Positions 8,632 to 18,729 of a DNA stretch of 64,000 nt are shown here, in pieces. The notes under the pieces were generated by a model that worked only from the letters and a program-made list of their open reading frames with translations, was not told the DNA's origin and searched no databases. Numbering within the stretch: the stretch's first letter is position 1; each line of letters opens with the position of its first letter. Origin of the DNA: Listeria monocytogenes (GTDB taxonomy: Bacteria; Bacillota; Bacilli; Lactobacillales; Listeriaceae). The stretch covers positions 1,612,001 through 1,676,000 of the forward strand of contig NZ_LT906436.1 of NCBI RefSeq assembly GCF_900187225.1, in the 5' to 3' direction. Made by a program: the position numbers and the translations under genes.

Positions 8632-8662
8632 AACTGCCGCAAAACTAAGCTTTGCAGCAGTT
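8632..8662. terminator. Hairpin between pepV and dat, probable terminator
   Basis: A 12-bp stem (8632-8643 with 8651-8662). The tail on the minus strand is only moderately U-rich (UCUUUGUUUC); a better T run lies on the plus side, where no gene ends. Confidence 0.55.
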
Positions 8663-8682
8663 AATTTTTTCAATTATAACCC

Positions 8683-10095
8683 TTACTTCGCTAATTTGTA
8701 AAGCGCTTCTGCGTAAATTGCTGTAGCTTTTAACAAATCATCAAAATAGCTGAATTCGTCTTTTTGGTGCATCGTGTCTTCACGGCCTGGGAATAGCGCT
8801 CCGAACGCTACGCCAGTCTCCATATGACGTGCATAAGTTCCGCCACCTATTGCTAGTAAAGTAGCCTCTTCACCTGTTTGTTTTGTATATACTTCTTGTA
8901 AAACTTGAATAAGTGGGTGATCTTTTGGTACGAAAAGTGGTTTGGAATCTTCATAATGTGTATATTGCGCATTATACTCATATACGACTGTTTGCATTTT
9001 ATTTTTAAGTTTGTCCATGCTAGCAGTAACTGGATAACGGAAATTAAGTCCATATTTGCCACCTTCTGCAACATCATAACGGATAACGCCAACGTTCATT
9101 GTTAGTTCGCCGCTTTCTGCATCTTCATAGCTAATGCCTAGTTTAACAGCACGAGAATCACCAAACAGATAGTCACGACCAAATGTTACGAAATCATTCG
9201 CTGCTCCAGTCAGCTTGAATTTACCAAGGAAAGCGACTAAATGTAGACCAGCGTTCACACCGTTATTTGGTTCCATTGCATGGGCAGATTTGCCGACAAT
9301 ATTAATTTTAACGGACTTGCCATTTTCTTCTAGTGTTCCTTCTACTGGATGATTTGCTAGGAAGGTTTTGAAGGCACTCGCTACTTTATCAAAGTCTTTT
9401 ACATCTTCTAAAATAGCTGTTGCGTGATCTGGAACCATGTTGTAGCGTTCGCCTGATTCTACGCTAAGTAAACGGAATGCTGCTTCCCCGCCTGCTTCAC
9501 CGTCTTTAAATGATACATCTAGTTCTGAGATACCTTTTTCCGCGTGAATGATTGGAAATTCTGCATCAGGAACAAAACCAAGCGTTGGTTGCTCTTCTGT
9601 TTCAAAATAACGCTCCACACAACTCATACCGCTTTCCTCATCAGAACCAATAATAATTCTAACTCGGCGAGAAAGTGGTAATCCTAGTTCTTTAATAATT
9701 TTTAGTGCATAGTAACCAGCGATTGTTGGGCCTTTATCGTCCGCAACTCCACGAGCATATAATTTACCGTCGCGTAAAGTTGGTTCGAATGGTCCGTTTG
9801 TCCAGCCGTCACCAACTGGCACTACATCCACATGCCCTAAAACGCCAACTAGCTCCTCGCCTTGGCCGTATTCAAGGTGTCCCGCTACGTTTCCAACTTC
9901 TTTCGCTGTGAAGCCGTCTTTTTTACCAAGCTCCATCATATAATCGAGTGCGCGTTTTACGTCCGGTCCAAACGGCGCATCTTCTGTTTTTTTACTATCA
10001 TCGCGAACACTTGGAATGCGAAGAAGCCCTTTTAAATCTTCTAGGAAATCATCTTTGCGTGCTTCCACTTCTTTTTGCCAATTAATTTCTGTCAT
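8683..10095 (-). CDS. pepV: Xaa-His/beta-Ala dipeptidase, M20 family
   Basis: A 470-residue cytosolic zinc dipeptidase of the PepV type. Motifs: GHVDVVPVGDGW (metal His/Asp), YARGVADDKGP (bridging Asp), SDEESGMSC (catalytic Glu pair), and a lid domain in the middle with KSAHAMEPNNG. The C-terminal metal His is in GREDTMHQKDEF. I chose ATG at 10095, with AAGGAGGG 10 nt upstream, rather than the in-frame TTG that overlaps this ribosome site. Peptide turnover fits the downstream dat gene only loosely. Confidence 0.95.
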   Translation of the reverse strand: MTEINWQKEVEARKDDFLEDLKGLLRIPSVRDDSKKTEDAPFGPDVKRALDYMMELGKKDGFTAKEVGNVAGHLEYGQGEELVGVLGHVDVVPVGDGWTNGPFEPTLRDGKLYARGVADDKGPTIAGYYALKIIKELGLPLSRRVRIIIGSDEESGMSCVERYFETEEQPTLGFVPDAEFPIIHAEKGISELDVSFKDGEAGGEAAFRLLSVESGERYNMVPDHATAILEDVKDFDKVASAFKTFLANHPVEGTLEENGKSVKINIVGKSAHAMEPNNGVNAGLHLVAFLGKFKLTGAANDFVTFGRDYLFGDSRAVKLGISYEDAESGELTMNVGVIRYDVAEGGKYGLNFRYPVTASMDKLKNKMQTVVYEYNAQYTHYEDSKPLFVPKDHPLIQVLQEVYTKQTGEEATLLAIGGGTYARHMETGVAFGALFPGREDTMHQKDEFSYFDDLLKATAIYAEALYKLAK

Positions 10096-10169
10096 AATTG
10101 TTATTCCCTCCTTCAAACTTATCTTCTCTATTGTAAACTGTTTTTACGTAGCTTGGAAGCCGGAACTCC

Positions 10170-10583
10170 CTATTTTCTCATAAAACCTTTAATTGCTTCA
10201 AAATCCCAACGTTCCATACGCGAAGAAAAAACGATATCCATGACGTTTAAGCTTTCTTTTTCTAGTGGTAAAAAGCGATACTCTTCGTGTTCATCGGATA
10301 ATTCGATTTCGCCACCTTCTGGCATTTCCACTAAATAAATAACGCCGGTAATTTGGAAGTCCTCATGGAAAAATTCCCACGTATCATATAAAATAAATGG
10401 CTGTACTTGTAATTTGGTTTCTTCATAAACTTCTCTAAAAAGAGCTTCCCCGTGTGTTTCACCGTAATTCATGCGGCCACCAGGAAGTTCAAAAACTTCT
10501 CCTTCTACCCCTTTTTTCTTTAGTGCTAAAAATTTTCCGTCTTTTACGATAACTGCTTTCACTGCAGGATATATAGGTTTCAT
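10170..10583 (-). CDS. Nudix hydrolase
   Basis: A 137-residue Nudix-fold hydrolase. The Nudix box runs from GGRMNYGETHGE through ALFREVYEETK (about residues 36-58). The G-x5-E and REVxEE core is intact, but the Gly that normally follows EEx is Lys (EETKLQV). The metal-binding glutamates remain, so activity on a nucleoside-diphosphate-linked substrate is likely; the substrate is not predictable. AAGGAGG precedes the ATG. It is divergent from the NAD(P)HX dehydratase gene, about 100 bp away, consistent with nucleotide-repair neighbours. Confidence 0.85.
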   Translation of the reverse strand: MKPIYPAVKAVIVKDGKFLALKKKGVEGEVFELPGGRMNYGETHGEALFREVYEETKLQVQPFILYDTWEFFHEDFQITGVIYLVEMPEGGEIELSDEHEEYRFLPLEKESLNVMDIVFSSRMERWDFEAIKGFMRK

Positions 10584-10687
10584 TTTACAAAAGCCTCCTT
10601 ATCATTTAAGATAAACATGATTTATCTGTTCTTTATTTTACCCGGTTGAGTAGATAAAAGCCAGTGTCATAAGGAGGTTTTACAAAA

Positions 10688-11518
10688 TTGAAAAAAATAA
10701 CACCAAAAGCAATGTGCGCATGGATTCCAAAACGTGAAGACGAAACACATAAGGGTGACTATGGGCGCGTTCTGATTGTCGCTGGAAATAAACAATTTGG
10801 CGGTGCTGCTATTATGGCCGCAGAAGCTTGTGTCAAAAGTGGGGCTGGTTTAACAACCGTTGCTTCCGATAGCGTCAACCGTCCTGCTCTCCAAACAAGA
10901 ATACCTGAATGTATGTTTATTGATTACGAAAACATCACAAGTCTAAGTGAACAAATCAGCCAATTTGATACAATATTAATCGGCCCTGGACTTGGACTTG
11001 ATGCCTATGCGGAAGAAATTTTTCGTTTAGTTTTACAAAAATCAACCGAACATCAGCAAGTAATTATTGATGGTGACGGCATTACTATCTATGCTAAAGG
11101 AGAAAATCCTCACCCTGCCGCAAAACTAACCTTTACGCCCCATGCAGGAGAATGGGAACGACTTAAAGTACTAGCACCAGATGCTGTTACGCCAACTGAT
11201 GTAGCCCTTGCTATTGACGCAACAATCGTACTTAAAGGTCATCGTACGAAAGTGTATTCCGGCGAGTCTGCTTGGCAAAATATGTATGGCACCCCAGCCA
11301 TGGCCACTGGCGGTATGGGAGATACGCTTGCAGGCACGATTTGCGGATTAATGGCGCAAACAGAAAAGCCGATTACTGGCACACTAGCTGCGGTCTTTCT
11401 TCACAGCTATATCGGCGAAATTTTAGCAAAAAAACGTTATGTAGTACTTCCAACCGAAATCGCCGAAGAATTACCAACTTACTTGAAAATTTTTAGCGAA
11501 ACTGACGAACATGCCTAA
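10688..11518 (+). CDS. nnrD: ADP/ATP-dependent (S)-NAD(P)H-hydrate dehydratase
   Basis: A 276-residue ribokinase-fold enzyme that restores NADH/NADPH from their damaged hydrated forms. Signature stretches: KGDYGRVLIVAGNKQFGGAA near the N-terminus, GPGLGLD, the TFTPHAGEWERL loop, and the catalytic GGMGDTLAGTICGLM near the C-terminus. The epimerase (NnrE) domain found in fused versions is absent, so only the dehydratase is here. The start is TTG at 10688 with AAGGAGG 9-10 nt upstream; no nearer ATG is available. A bidirectional terminator follows. Confidence 0.9.
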   Translation: MKKITPKAMCAWIPKREDETHKGDYGRVLIVAGNKQFGGAAIMAAEACVKSGAGLTTVASDSVNRPALQTRIPECMFIDYENITSLSEQISQFDTILIGPGLGLDAYAEEIFRLVLQKSTEHQQVIIDGDGITIYAKGENPHPAAKLTFTPHAGEWERLKVLAPDAVTPTDVALAIDATIVLKGHRTKVYSGESAWQNMYGTPAMATGGMGDTLAGTICGLMAQTEKPITGTLAAVFLHSYIGEILAKKRYVVLPTEIAEELPTYLKIFSETDEHA

Positions 11519-11520
11519 TA

Positions 11521-11557
11521 AAAAAATCCTCCCTTTTTGAAAGAGAGGATTTTTTTC
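11521..11557. terminator. Bidirectional terminator, nnrD and PAP2 phosphatase
   Basis: An 11-bp A/T-ended stem (11521-11531 with 11545-11555) with a T run on the plus side and a U run on the minus side, between converging genes. Confidence 0.85.
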
Positions 11558-12210
11558 TATGCTTTTTTAAATTTATTAGCCCATAATGCTAATTTTTCAT
11601 TCCAAATGAAGTAACATCCGATTCCGCTGAAAAGCGCTGCGTTACCAATTAAGAACCCTGCAACCACATCACTTGGAAAATGAACCCCTAAGTAAACACG
11701 CGAATACATGACGAAGATAACAATACCAAGAGCTAGAATACCAATTGTAAATCGAAGCCATCTGCGGCTCACGTATAGAATTAACAAGAAAGCAAGCATG
11801 CCATAAAATACCGTAGAACCGGTCGAATGTCCACTTGGAAAACTAAAACCACCTTGTTCGATTAATTTATAGGTAGGTCTTGGACGTTGAACGATATTTT
11901 TAATAATTGAAGGAATGAGTGCTCCACCAATTAAAACGATGCTGCCAAACCAAATCGCTGTATCTACTTTTCGCATAAATACAAATACAATGATAATGAT
12001 TGCCGTTAAAATACAAATGGTAGCTACTCCACCAATATCCGTTAGATAAGAAATCACGGTTGTTTTAGTATCCGTTATACCTACACGGATAACACTATTC
12101 CAATAATGGTCAAAACGTTGAATCCACTTTGCCCCAGTCATAACGCCCGTCATAAAGAAAATAAATCCAAGGAGGCCGATACCGCTAATAATAAATGGTG
12201 TTTTTTTCAT
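11557..12210 (-). CDS. PAP2-family membrane phosphatase
   Basis: A 217-residue polytopic membrane protein with six hydrophobic segments and the three acid-phosphatase motifs: KNIVQRPRP, SFPSGHSTG (catalytic His) and SRVYLGVHFPSDV (nucleophilic His). Such enzymes dephosphorylate lipid phosphates, for example undecaprenyl pyrophosphate or phosphatidylglycerol phosphate. The position directly after a MurJ-like flippase, with the ribosome site AGGAGG overlapping that gene's stop, suggests a role in lipid-carrier recycling for wall synthesis, but that is an inference. The ATG at 12210 is well placed. Confidence 0.88.
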   Translation of the reverse strand: MKKTPFIISGIGLLGFIFFMTGVMTGAKWIQRFDHYWNSVIRVGITDTKTTVISYLTDIGGVATICILTAIIIIVFVFMRKVDTAIWFGSIVLIGGALIPSIIKNIVQRPRPTYKLIEQGGFSFPSGHSTGSTVFYGMLAFLLILYVSRRWLRFTIGILALGIVIFVMYSRVYLGVHFPSDVVAGFLIGNAALFSGIGCYFIWNEKLALWANKFKKA

Positions 12211-12219
12211 ACAATCCTC

Positions 12220-13833
12220 CTAGCGAATTCTTAATTTTTCACGTAATCTCGTTCCACGTGGTCCAAATAATTTATCGGATAAGTGGAGTTTAAATGCCAT
12301 GTAACCGTAGAAAATCGCACCTACTCCACCGCAAACGATGGTAATTATTAATGCAGGGATTTTCCGGTCCGTTGTTACAAAATTAGACATCATGATATAA
12401 AGCGCAATAACTACAAGTCCCATTATAGCTGTCATTACAAAGAAAAGTACCGTTCGCCTCAAAATAACTTTGAACGAAAAACGAACATATTTCTTAATAA
12501 TAAGAAGCATGAAAATACACGATACAGCATAGCCAATCCCAGTTGCAATAATGGATCCTTTTGCTTCAAATAACATAATGAGTGGCATTTGAAGAACTGA
12601 TTTAGCTAGTAAACCTAGTAATAAGCCAAGTACCGTAAATCGTTGTTCGTCAATCCCTTGAAGGACTGCAGCTGATACGCTAAATAACGAGAACAAAATA
12701 GCAATTGGCGCAAAAAGTTGCAGTAACTCTGTACCATTATCACTAGGTGAGAAAAACACCGTAAATAGCGGTCTTGCTAACATCGCAATCCCAAAACAAG
12801 CTGGAATTGTTAAAAATAATAAAATTTGAAAAACATCATTGAGTTGACGTTTTACTTGTGCGTATTCTTTTCTAACATAAGCCCCCGTCACAAGTGGGAC
12901 AAGCGCCATCGAAAACGCAATCGCGAGTGTACCAGGAATCATAATCAATTTCTGTACATCAAAGTTAATAATTGCCACATACGAATTCACTAGTTCCGGA
13001 GTAATACCAATATATTCTAATACCCGCCCTAATGTAAACTGGTCAATCAATTGGTAAAGCGACGTTGCTGATCCAACAATAATAAATGGAATCGCCGAAA
13101 GAATAATATCTTTATAAAGCGTCGGGATTGAAATTTTCACAGTCCCTCTGTCTTCCAAAAGCATTCGATCAAGACCAGGTTTCCGTTTGTAAAAATACCA
13201 AAGTAGTAAAAGCAGACTTGCAAAAGCGCCGACAAAAGCAGAGAAAGTAGCGATACTAATAGCTGTTACTACATTTCCATCAAGTACATACATGACAATA
13301 AATGTTCCAGCAAGTAAGAACATAATTCGTACAACTTGTTCTAAAACTTGTGATACAGCAGAAGGCCCCATCGAATTATATCCTTGGAAAAAGCCTCGAA
13401 GTAAACTCATGACTGGAATAATTAGTAAGGCAAAACTAACGGCACGAATAACTTGAATCCCATCTGCTAAACTATAACCACCCTCCAGTTGTTGCATGCG
13501 AGCAAGCGTTGGGGCAAGTCCATACATTGCTAAGAAACAGACAATACCGGAGAAAATCATTAAATATACACCGGTTTTAAATAAACGTCTACCTACAGCA
13601 TACTCTTCCATCGCATTATATTTTGCTATATATTTAGCAACAGCTAGCGGAATCCCGGCAGTCGCAATGCTTAAGAATAATTGATACGGCACATAACCGA
13701 AATTATATAGTAGCGCTGGTTCATCTCCTCCAATAATCGCATAAAACGGAATCACATACAATATTCCGAGCACTTTAGAGATTAATGTCCCTAGCGTCAG
13801 AATAAATGTTCCTCTGAGCAGTTTTGAACCCAT
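12220..13833 (-). CDS. MurJ/YtgP-like polysaccharide flippase, copy 2
   Basis: A 537-residue MOP-superfamily membrane protein with about 14 transmembrane helices. The N-terminus GSKLLRGTFILTLGTLISK and the central LLRGFFQGYNSMGPSAVSQ mark the SpoVB/YtgP group, which includes the Bacillus lipid II flippase MurJ. It is a close paralogue of the protein encoded just upstream: same length, and the same motif ILQGIDEQRFTVLGLLLG. The ATG follows AAAGGAAG. It forms a unit with the PAP2 phosphatase. Which of the two copies is the essential lipid II flippase cannot be told from sequence. Confidence 0.88.
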   Translation of the reverse strand: MGSKLLRGTFILTLGTLISKVLGILYVIPFYAIIGGDEPALLYNFGYVPYQLFLSIATAGIPLAVAKYIAKYNAMEEYAVGRRLFKTGVYLMIFSGIVCFLAMYGLAPTLARMQQLEGGYSLADGIQVIRAVSFALLIIPVMSLLRGFFQGYNSMGPSAVSQVLEQVVRIMFLLAGTFIVMYVLDGNVVTAISIATFSAFVGAFASLLLLLWYFYKRKPGLDRMLLEDRGTVKISIPTLYKDIILSAIPFIIVGSATSLYQLIDQFTLGRVLEYIGITPELVNSYVAIINFDVQKLIMIPGTLAIAFSMALVPLVTGAYVRKEYAQVKRQLNDVFQILLFLTIPACFGIAMLARPLFTVFFSPSDNGTELLQLFAPIAILFSLFSVSAAVLQGIDEQRFTVLGLLLGLLAKSVLQMPLIMLFEAKGSIIATGIGYAVSCIFMLLIIKKYVRFSFKVILRRTVLFFVMTAIMGLVVIALYIMMSNFVTTDRKIPALIITIVCGGVGAIFYGYMAFKLHLSDKLFGPRGTRLREKLRIR

Positions 13834-13892
13834 CGTCTAACTTCCTTTACATTAAATTATATATCCTTGTTTACTTTACCATTAACTCTTTT

Positions 13893-13934
13893 AAAAAAAA
13901 AGAACAAACCCAAATAAATATCGGCTTGTTCTTT
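13893..13934 (-). terminator. Terminator between the two MurJ-like genes
   Basis: A 9-bp stem AAAGAACAA/UUGUUCUUU extended by G-C pairs, then eight or more U on the minus strand. Confidence 0.75.
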
Positions 13935-13943
13935 ACAAAAAGT

Positions 13944-15557
13944 TTAAATCAAATGAAGTTTTTTACGAATTTTATACATTCGGTCCCCTAAAATATAGTT
14001 TAACAGTCCTGCTTTTGCAGCTAAAAACGCATAAATATAGGCACCAAATCCAGCTGAAACAAAAACAATGACTAGTGCTGATAATCTTGCATGCGGATTT
14101 AAAAATAAAATCAGCCCATGATATATCAACCAAACACTAAGAAGCATCACCGCGCTAATTCCTAAAATAAGGATAAGTCGTCTAAATAAATATTTAAAGG
14201 AGTACTTCGCATATTTTTTAATAATAAAAATGGTGAATACTACGGAAACAATATATCCAAGTCCCGTAGCTAATGCCCCACCTTTTGCCCCAAAAAGTAA
14301 AATTAATGGCATTTGCAAAACCGATTTTGTCAGTAAACCGAGTAGCAAACTGAGAACCGTATATCGTTGCTCATCAATTCCTTGCAAAATAGCTGCTGTT
14401 ACACTAAATAACGAAAAGAATATGGCAAATGGTGCAAAAAACTGTAGTAACATCGAACCATCTGTATTATAACCATAAAAAATTGTATAAAGCGGATCAG
14501 CTAAAAGGGCAATTCCTAAACAAGCTGGCACCACCAAAAATAGTAACACTTGGAAAACGGCTGTCAAATGATGATGAACTTCACGGATTTGTCCTTTATG
14601 GAAAGATGCCGCCACTAAAGGCACAAGAGTCATCGAAAACGCCAAAGCTAAAGTTCCCGGTATCATAATAATTTTTTGAACGGAAAAGTTGAAAATAGAA
14701 AGCAAATCTTCCGCTGTTTTCCCGTCCATACCATCGTAGGTTAAAATTCGTGCAAACGTAAATAAATCAATTTGTTGATAAAGTGACATCGCCATTCCAA
14801 CAATAATAAATGGCACCGCAGATATTGAAATTTCTTTTAATAGATGAAAAGTCGAAACGCGCAACTTATTGTCACTGCCATCAATCATTTTTTGAATGCC
14901 CGGCTTCCGTTTCCGGTAATACCAAATGAGACAAATTAAGCTGAAAAATGCGCCTACAAAAGCCGCGAATGTAGCTAAACTCATTGCTGTTACAAGGCTT
15001 CCACCAATTAAATGAAGAACAATATACGTACTAGCTAGTAAAAATACAATTCTCGCTATTTGTTCAATTACTTGCGATACGGCAGAAGGTCCCATCGAAT
15101 GAAACCCCTGAAAATAACCTCGTAGCAAGCTCATTACTGGAATAATCAGTAACGCAAAACTCACCGCACGAATAACGGTTGTAATATCTTCAATACTCGT
15201 CCCACCACTAACCTCTTGCATTCCGGCGAGTATCGGAGCAAAAATATACATAATTAAAAAACTAGCAATTCCTGTAAATATCATTAAATAGGTACTTGAT
15301 CTATACAATCTTTGACTTAAAGCATATTCATTTAACGAATTATACTTCGAAATATATTTGGCAACTGCTAATGGCACTCCAGCTGTCGCAATATTTAAGA
15401 AAATTTGGTAAGGAACATACCCATATTGATAGAGAATGGTTGCTTGTTCCCCGCCGGCAATCCAGTAAAATGGAATGACATATAATATTCCTAAAATCTT
15501 TGACAACAATGTTCCTGCAGTAAGTACAGCCGTCCCTCGCATTAATTTTGAACTCAT
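13944..15557 (-). CDS. MurJ/YtgP-like polysaccharide flippase, copy 1
   Basis: A 537-residue, roughly 14-helix MOP-superfamily protein, a tandem paralogue of the next gene downstream. Shared landmarks are SSKLMRGTAVLTAGTLLSK at the N-terminus, LLRGYFQGFHSMGPSAVSQ near residue 145 and ILQGIDEQRYTVLSLLLGL near residue 390. Bacillus has one YtgP (MurJ) at the equivalent locus, so a duplication in the Listeria lineage is likely. Function: export of lipid-linked wall precursor (lipid II) or a related polysaccharide unit. The ATG at 15557 follows TTGAGG at a long spacing (about 11 nt). A terminator separates the two copies, so they can be expressed differently. Confidence 0.88.
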   Translation of the reverse strand: MSSKLMRGTAVLTAGTLLSKILGILYVIPFYWIAGGEQATILYQYGYVPYQIFLNIATAGVPLAVAKYISKYNSLNEYALSQRLYRSSTYLMIFTGIASFLIMYIFAPILAGMQEVSGGTSIEDITTVIRAVSFALLIIPVMSLLRGYFQGFHSMGPSAVSQVIEQIARIVFLLASTYIVLHLIGGSLVTAMSLATFAAFVGAFFSLICLIWYYRKRKPGIQKMIDGSDNKLRVSTFHLLKEISISAVPFIIVGMAMSLYQQIDLFTFARILTYDGMDGKTAEDLLSIFNFSVQKIIMIPGTLALAFSMTLVPLVAASFHKGQIREVHHHLTAVFQVLLFLVVPACLGIALLADPLYTIFYGYNTDGSMLLQFFAPFAIFFSLFSVTAAILQGIDEQRYTVLSLLLGLLTKSVLQMPLILLFGAKGGALATGLGYIVSVVFTIFIIKKYAKYSFKYLFRRLILILGISAVMLLSVWLIYHGLILFLNPHARLSALVIVFVSAGFGAYIYAFLAAKAGLLNYILGDRMYKIRKKLHLI

Positions 15558-15641
15558 AATTTCTGTTACCTCAATTGATTTTTTCTTTTAAGTCTGTCTG
15601 TTTGATAGGGTTATGTAAAAATCATTCTTACATTACTACTT

Positions 15642-16079
15642 TTATCGCATTCTTCTAAGATTTAAAATACAAGTAACACTCAACGCAAGTAGTACTGCTG
15701 GTAAAACAAGCGAAACAAAGTTCACACCACTATTAATCATTGACAAAATAACACCAAGAATAGTAAATGCAGCGTATAAATAATAAACAAGTGGCGTAAT
15801 TATAATGCCTTTTCTAAGTTTGTTAAAAGAAAGAAATAACATAATCGTAAATGCAATACAAATAACTGCCATAATCGTTGTCGTCATAATCGTGTTTTGA
15901 ACGACCGCAGTGGCATGCGCATTAGCAAGTACTTCTTTTCTTTGTTGTAACGCAAAAAGACCTACAATAGAGACTGCACTTAATACTGCTTGAATAGTCG
16001 ATACAATCGCTATTCCAAGTGTGACATTCTTCGTGTTATTGAGCATTCTAGCATGCTCTGGTTTAACTTCAACGGACAT
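15642..16079 (-). CDS. Four-helix membrane protein of unknown function
   Basis: A 145-residue protein with four hydrophobic helices (about residues 21-44, 62-85, 93-113 and 119-139), a polar N-terminal tail (VKPEHARMLNNTKN) and a basic C-terminus. I do not recognise a family. AGAGGAG stands 9 nt before the ATG. No terminator is visible between trpA and this gene, so trp transcripts may read into it; a weak promoter (TTTAAA, 17 bp, TATAGA) lies just upstream. Confidence 0.7.
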   Translation of the reverse strand: MSVEVKPEHARMLNNTKNVTLGIAIVSTIQAVLSAVSIVGLFALQQRKEVLANAHATAVVQNTIMTTTIMAVICIAFTIMLFLSFNKLRKGIIITPLVYYLYAAFTILGVILSMINSGVNFVSLVLPAVLLALSVTCILNLRRMR

Positions 16080-16149
16080 CCTTACAACTCCTCTTTAACA
16101 TTCTATACACCAGACTTTACCATATTTAAAGAGAAATTGTAAGTAGTAA

Positions 16150-16923
16150 TTAGTTTTTGATTCGAACTTCAGCAGCCTTTTGTAAAAACGCTCCTAGCTC
16201 TGCCGTTTTTTCTTCATGCAACATTTGCACGACTTTACTACCGATTATCACACCATCACATACGTGCGCAAATTTTTCTACATGTTCAATAGAAGAAACA
16301 CCAAAACCTGCGAGAACTGGAACAGGGCTAATGCTTTTCAAATAAGCTAAATGGCTATCAATATGGGCATCAAATTCACTCCTCACACCAGTAGTTCCGT
16401 TAACTGTTACTGCATATATAAATCCTTCTGCCTGTTTCGCAATTTCTTCAAGGCGCTCTTTCGGGCTAGTCAATGAAACGAGTGGAATGAGTGCGATATC
16501 TGTCCCCTGAAGTTCTGGTGTAATCAGTTTTTGGTGCTCATAAGGTAAATCCGGAATAATAAGCCCTTTCACCGGCGTTTTCTGCACCAATTCAACAAAT
16601 TTTGGAATACCTAAATGAAAAATCGGATTAATATAACTCATAATAATTAGCGGAATTTGCACTTTACTCATAGCCAATTTATTTAAAATGGCTTCTAAAC
16701 TCACTTGCTCCTTTAAAGCACGTAACCCAGCAAGTTGAATAATTGGTCCGTCAGCAACCGGATCAGAAAAAGGAATGCCAATTTCAATCGCGCTTACGCC
16801 AGATTTTTCTAGAAACAATAACTGTTCTTCTAAATTATCTAAACCACCATCTCCACCCATAATATAAGTAACGACAGCAGCATGCTCTTTTTCCGCTAGT
16901 TTATTCGTTAATGTTTTAGTCAT
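16150..16923 (-). CDS. trpA: Tryptophan synthase alpha chain
   Basis: A 257-residue TIM-barrel subunit that cleaves indole-3-glycerol phosphate to indole, passed to TrpB through the tunnel. The catalytic Glu lies in [16 protein letters not shown], which also holds the catalytic Asp. Loop GTTGVRSEF and the phosphate site [10 protein letters not shown] are present. The ATG at 16923 overlaps the trpB 3' end by 8 nt, with GGAGGG upstream. It is the last trp gene, and no terminator follows it. Confidence 0.97.
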
Positions 16924-18118
16924 TTGTTTGTCCCTCCAAACGTTCTTTTAGTTGGTTAACGTCTTTGTCTCCGCGACCAGATAAACAAACAACCATACTT
17001 TCTTCTGGACGCATTTTACTTGCAAGTTTAACCGCATAGCTAATTGCGTGAGAACTTTCGAGCGCTGGAATAATTCCTTCCGTACGACATAAAAGTTGAA
17101 AGGCTTCGACTGCTTCATCATCAGTAACAGAATGATACGCTGCGCGACCTAAATCACGGAAAAAGCTATGCTCTGGACCAATACCCGGATAATCTAAGCC
17201 AGCAGAAATCGAAAATGCTTCCAAAATTTGCCCATTCTCATCTTGTAATACATCCATCATCGCTCCGTGTAAAATCCCAATTTCTCCTTTGGAAATGGTT
17301 GCTGCGTGGAATTCTGTCTCTAAACCGTGACCAGCTGCTTCCACACCGTGCATTTGAACAGAAGCATCGTCTACAAATGGATAAAATAAGCCCATCGCAT
17401 TACTCCCGCCTCCAACACAAGCTACAATTGCATCAGGAAGCTTACCTTCTTTTTCCAAGTGTTGTTTGCGTGCTTCTATTCCTATTACACTTTGGTAATC
17501 ACGAACGATTTCTGGAAATGGGTGTGGTCCAAGAACAGATCCCATAATGTAATGCGTATCTTCCACATTTGCAACCCAGAACCTAAGCGCTTCATTTACT
17601 GCATCTTTTAATGTTCTGCTTCCTGCTTTCACGCTCACTACTTTTGCACCAAGAAGTTCCATTCTAAATACATTGAGTGATTGACGTTTTACATCTTCTT
17701 CTCCCATAAAAATAGTACATTTCATATTAAAAAGCGCTGCAACAGTTGCTGTTGCCACGCCGTGTTGACCCGCACCAGTTTCTGCCACTACTTTTTGTTT
17801 GCCCATTTGACGTGCGAGTAAGGCTTGACCAATAGTATTGTTGATTTTATGTGCGCCAGTATGATTTAAATCTTCGCGTTTTAAATAAATTTTTGCTCCG
17901 CCCGCATGTGCTGTTAGTTGTTCGGCAAAATAAAGTGGTGTTTCTCGGCCCACATATTCTTTTAAATAATAGTTTAATTCTTTTTGAAAAGCAGGATCTG
18001 TTTTGGAAGCTTGGTACGCCTCATCTAATTCTTTCACTGCTTTCATTAATGTTTCTGGTACAAATCTACCGCCAAATTTTCCGTAAAAGCCATTTTCGTC
18101 AGGTGCTTGATAAGTCAT
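16916..18118 (-). CDS. trpB: Tryptophan synthase beta chain
   Basis: A 400-residue PLP enzyme condensing indole with serine. The PLP lysine lies in [16 protein letters not shown], the COMM-domain [13 protein letters not shown] loop is intact, and the phosphate cradle GGGSNAMG is present. The length is standard for TrpB1. AAAGGAG precedes the ATG. It starts 2 bp after the trpF stop. Confidence 0.97.
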
Positions 18119-18120
18119 TA

Positions 18121-18729
18121 TTATTCCACTCCTTTTGCTGTTTTAATGAAGCATTTAATTTTCTGCGGATCTTTTTCCCCGTTTGTTTCTACGCCAGAGG
18201 AAATATCTACTGCATATGGTTCAAAGCGTTTAATGGCTTCTTGTACATTCTGAGCATTTAATCCGCCAGCTATAATTAATTTATTTTTCGTAAGTAAGTC
18301 TCTATCTATTTTATCCCAATCAAAAGTTTTTCCACTGCCACCTTCATATTCTTCTGCTGGTGCATCAAGCAAGATGTATGCATTTGGATAGTCATTTATA
18401 TTGTCTGGGAGTTTTCCATCTTTCACAGGAAAGGCTTTAATTACTTCCGCATCCGTTCGATTTGCTTGTTCAGCTGGTTCTTGTCCGTGAAGTTGAACAA
18501 TGTCTAATGGCACACCTTTGATTGCTGCCGTTAACTCTTCTTCGGTAGGATTAACGAATACTCCGACCTTTTTGACGCCAGCAGGAATATTTTTGGCTAA
18601 TTCATGTGCCTCATCCACCGTGACTTGGCGCTTACTTTTCGCAAAAACAAAACCAATCATATCTGCGCCATTTTCAACTGCTGCCGCTACATCTACTGCT
18701 TTTTTCAATCCACAAATTTTTACAATCAT
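18121..18729 (-). CDS. trpF: Phosphoribosylanthranilate isomerase
   Basis: A 202-residue TIM barrel performing the Amadori rearrangement of PRA. The catalytic Cys is in VKICGLKK at the N-terminus, and the catalytic Asp is in [21 protein letters not shown]. The phosphate site reads AGGLNAQNV. The 4-nt ATGA overlap with trpC indicates coupled translation. Confidence 0.96.
   Translation of the reverse strand: MIVKICGLKKAVDVAAAVENGADMIGFVFAKSKRQVTVDEAHELAKNIPAGVKKVGVFVNPTEEELTAAIKGVPLDIVQLHGQEPAEQANRTDAEVIKAFPVKDGKLPDNINDYPNAYILLDAPAEEYEGGSGKTFDWDKIDRDLLTKNKLIIAGGLNAQNVQEAIKRFEPYAVDISSGVETNGEKDPQKIKCFIKTAKGVE

Noticed and set aside
9705-9911. Plus-strand ORFs inside pepV, adhE, citB, sbcC, leuS and similar genes
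   Set aside because: Shadows of well-supported genes: no ribosome sites and no recognisable domains.
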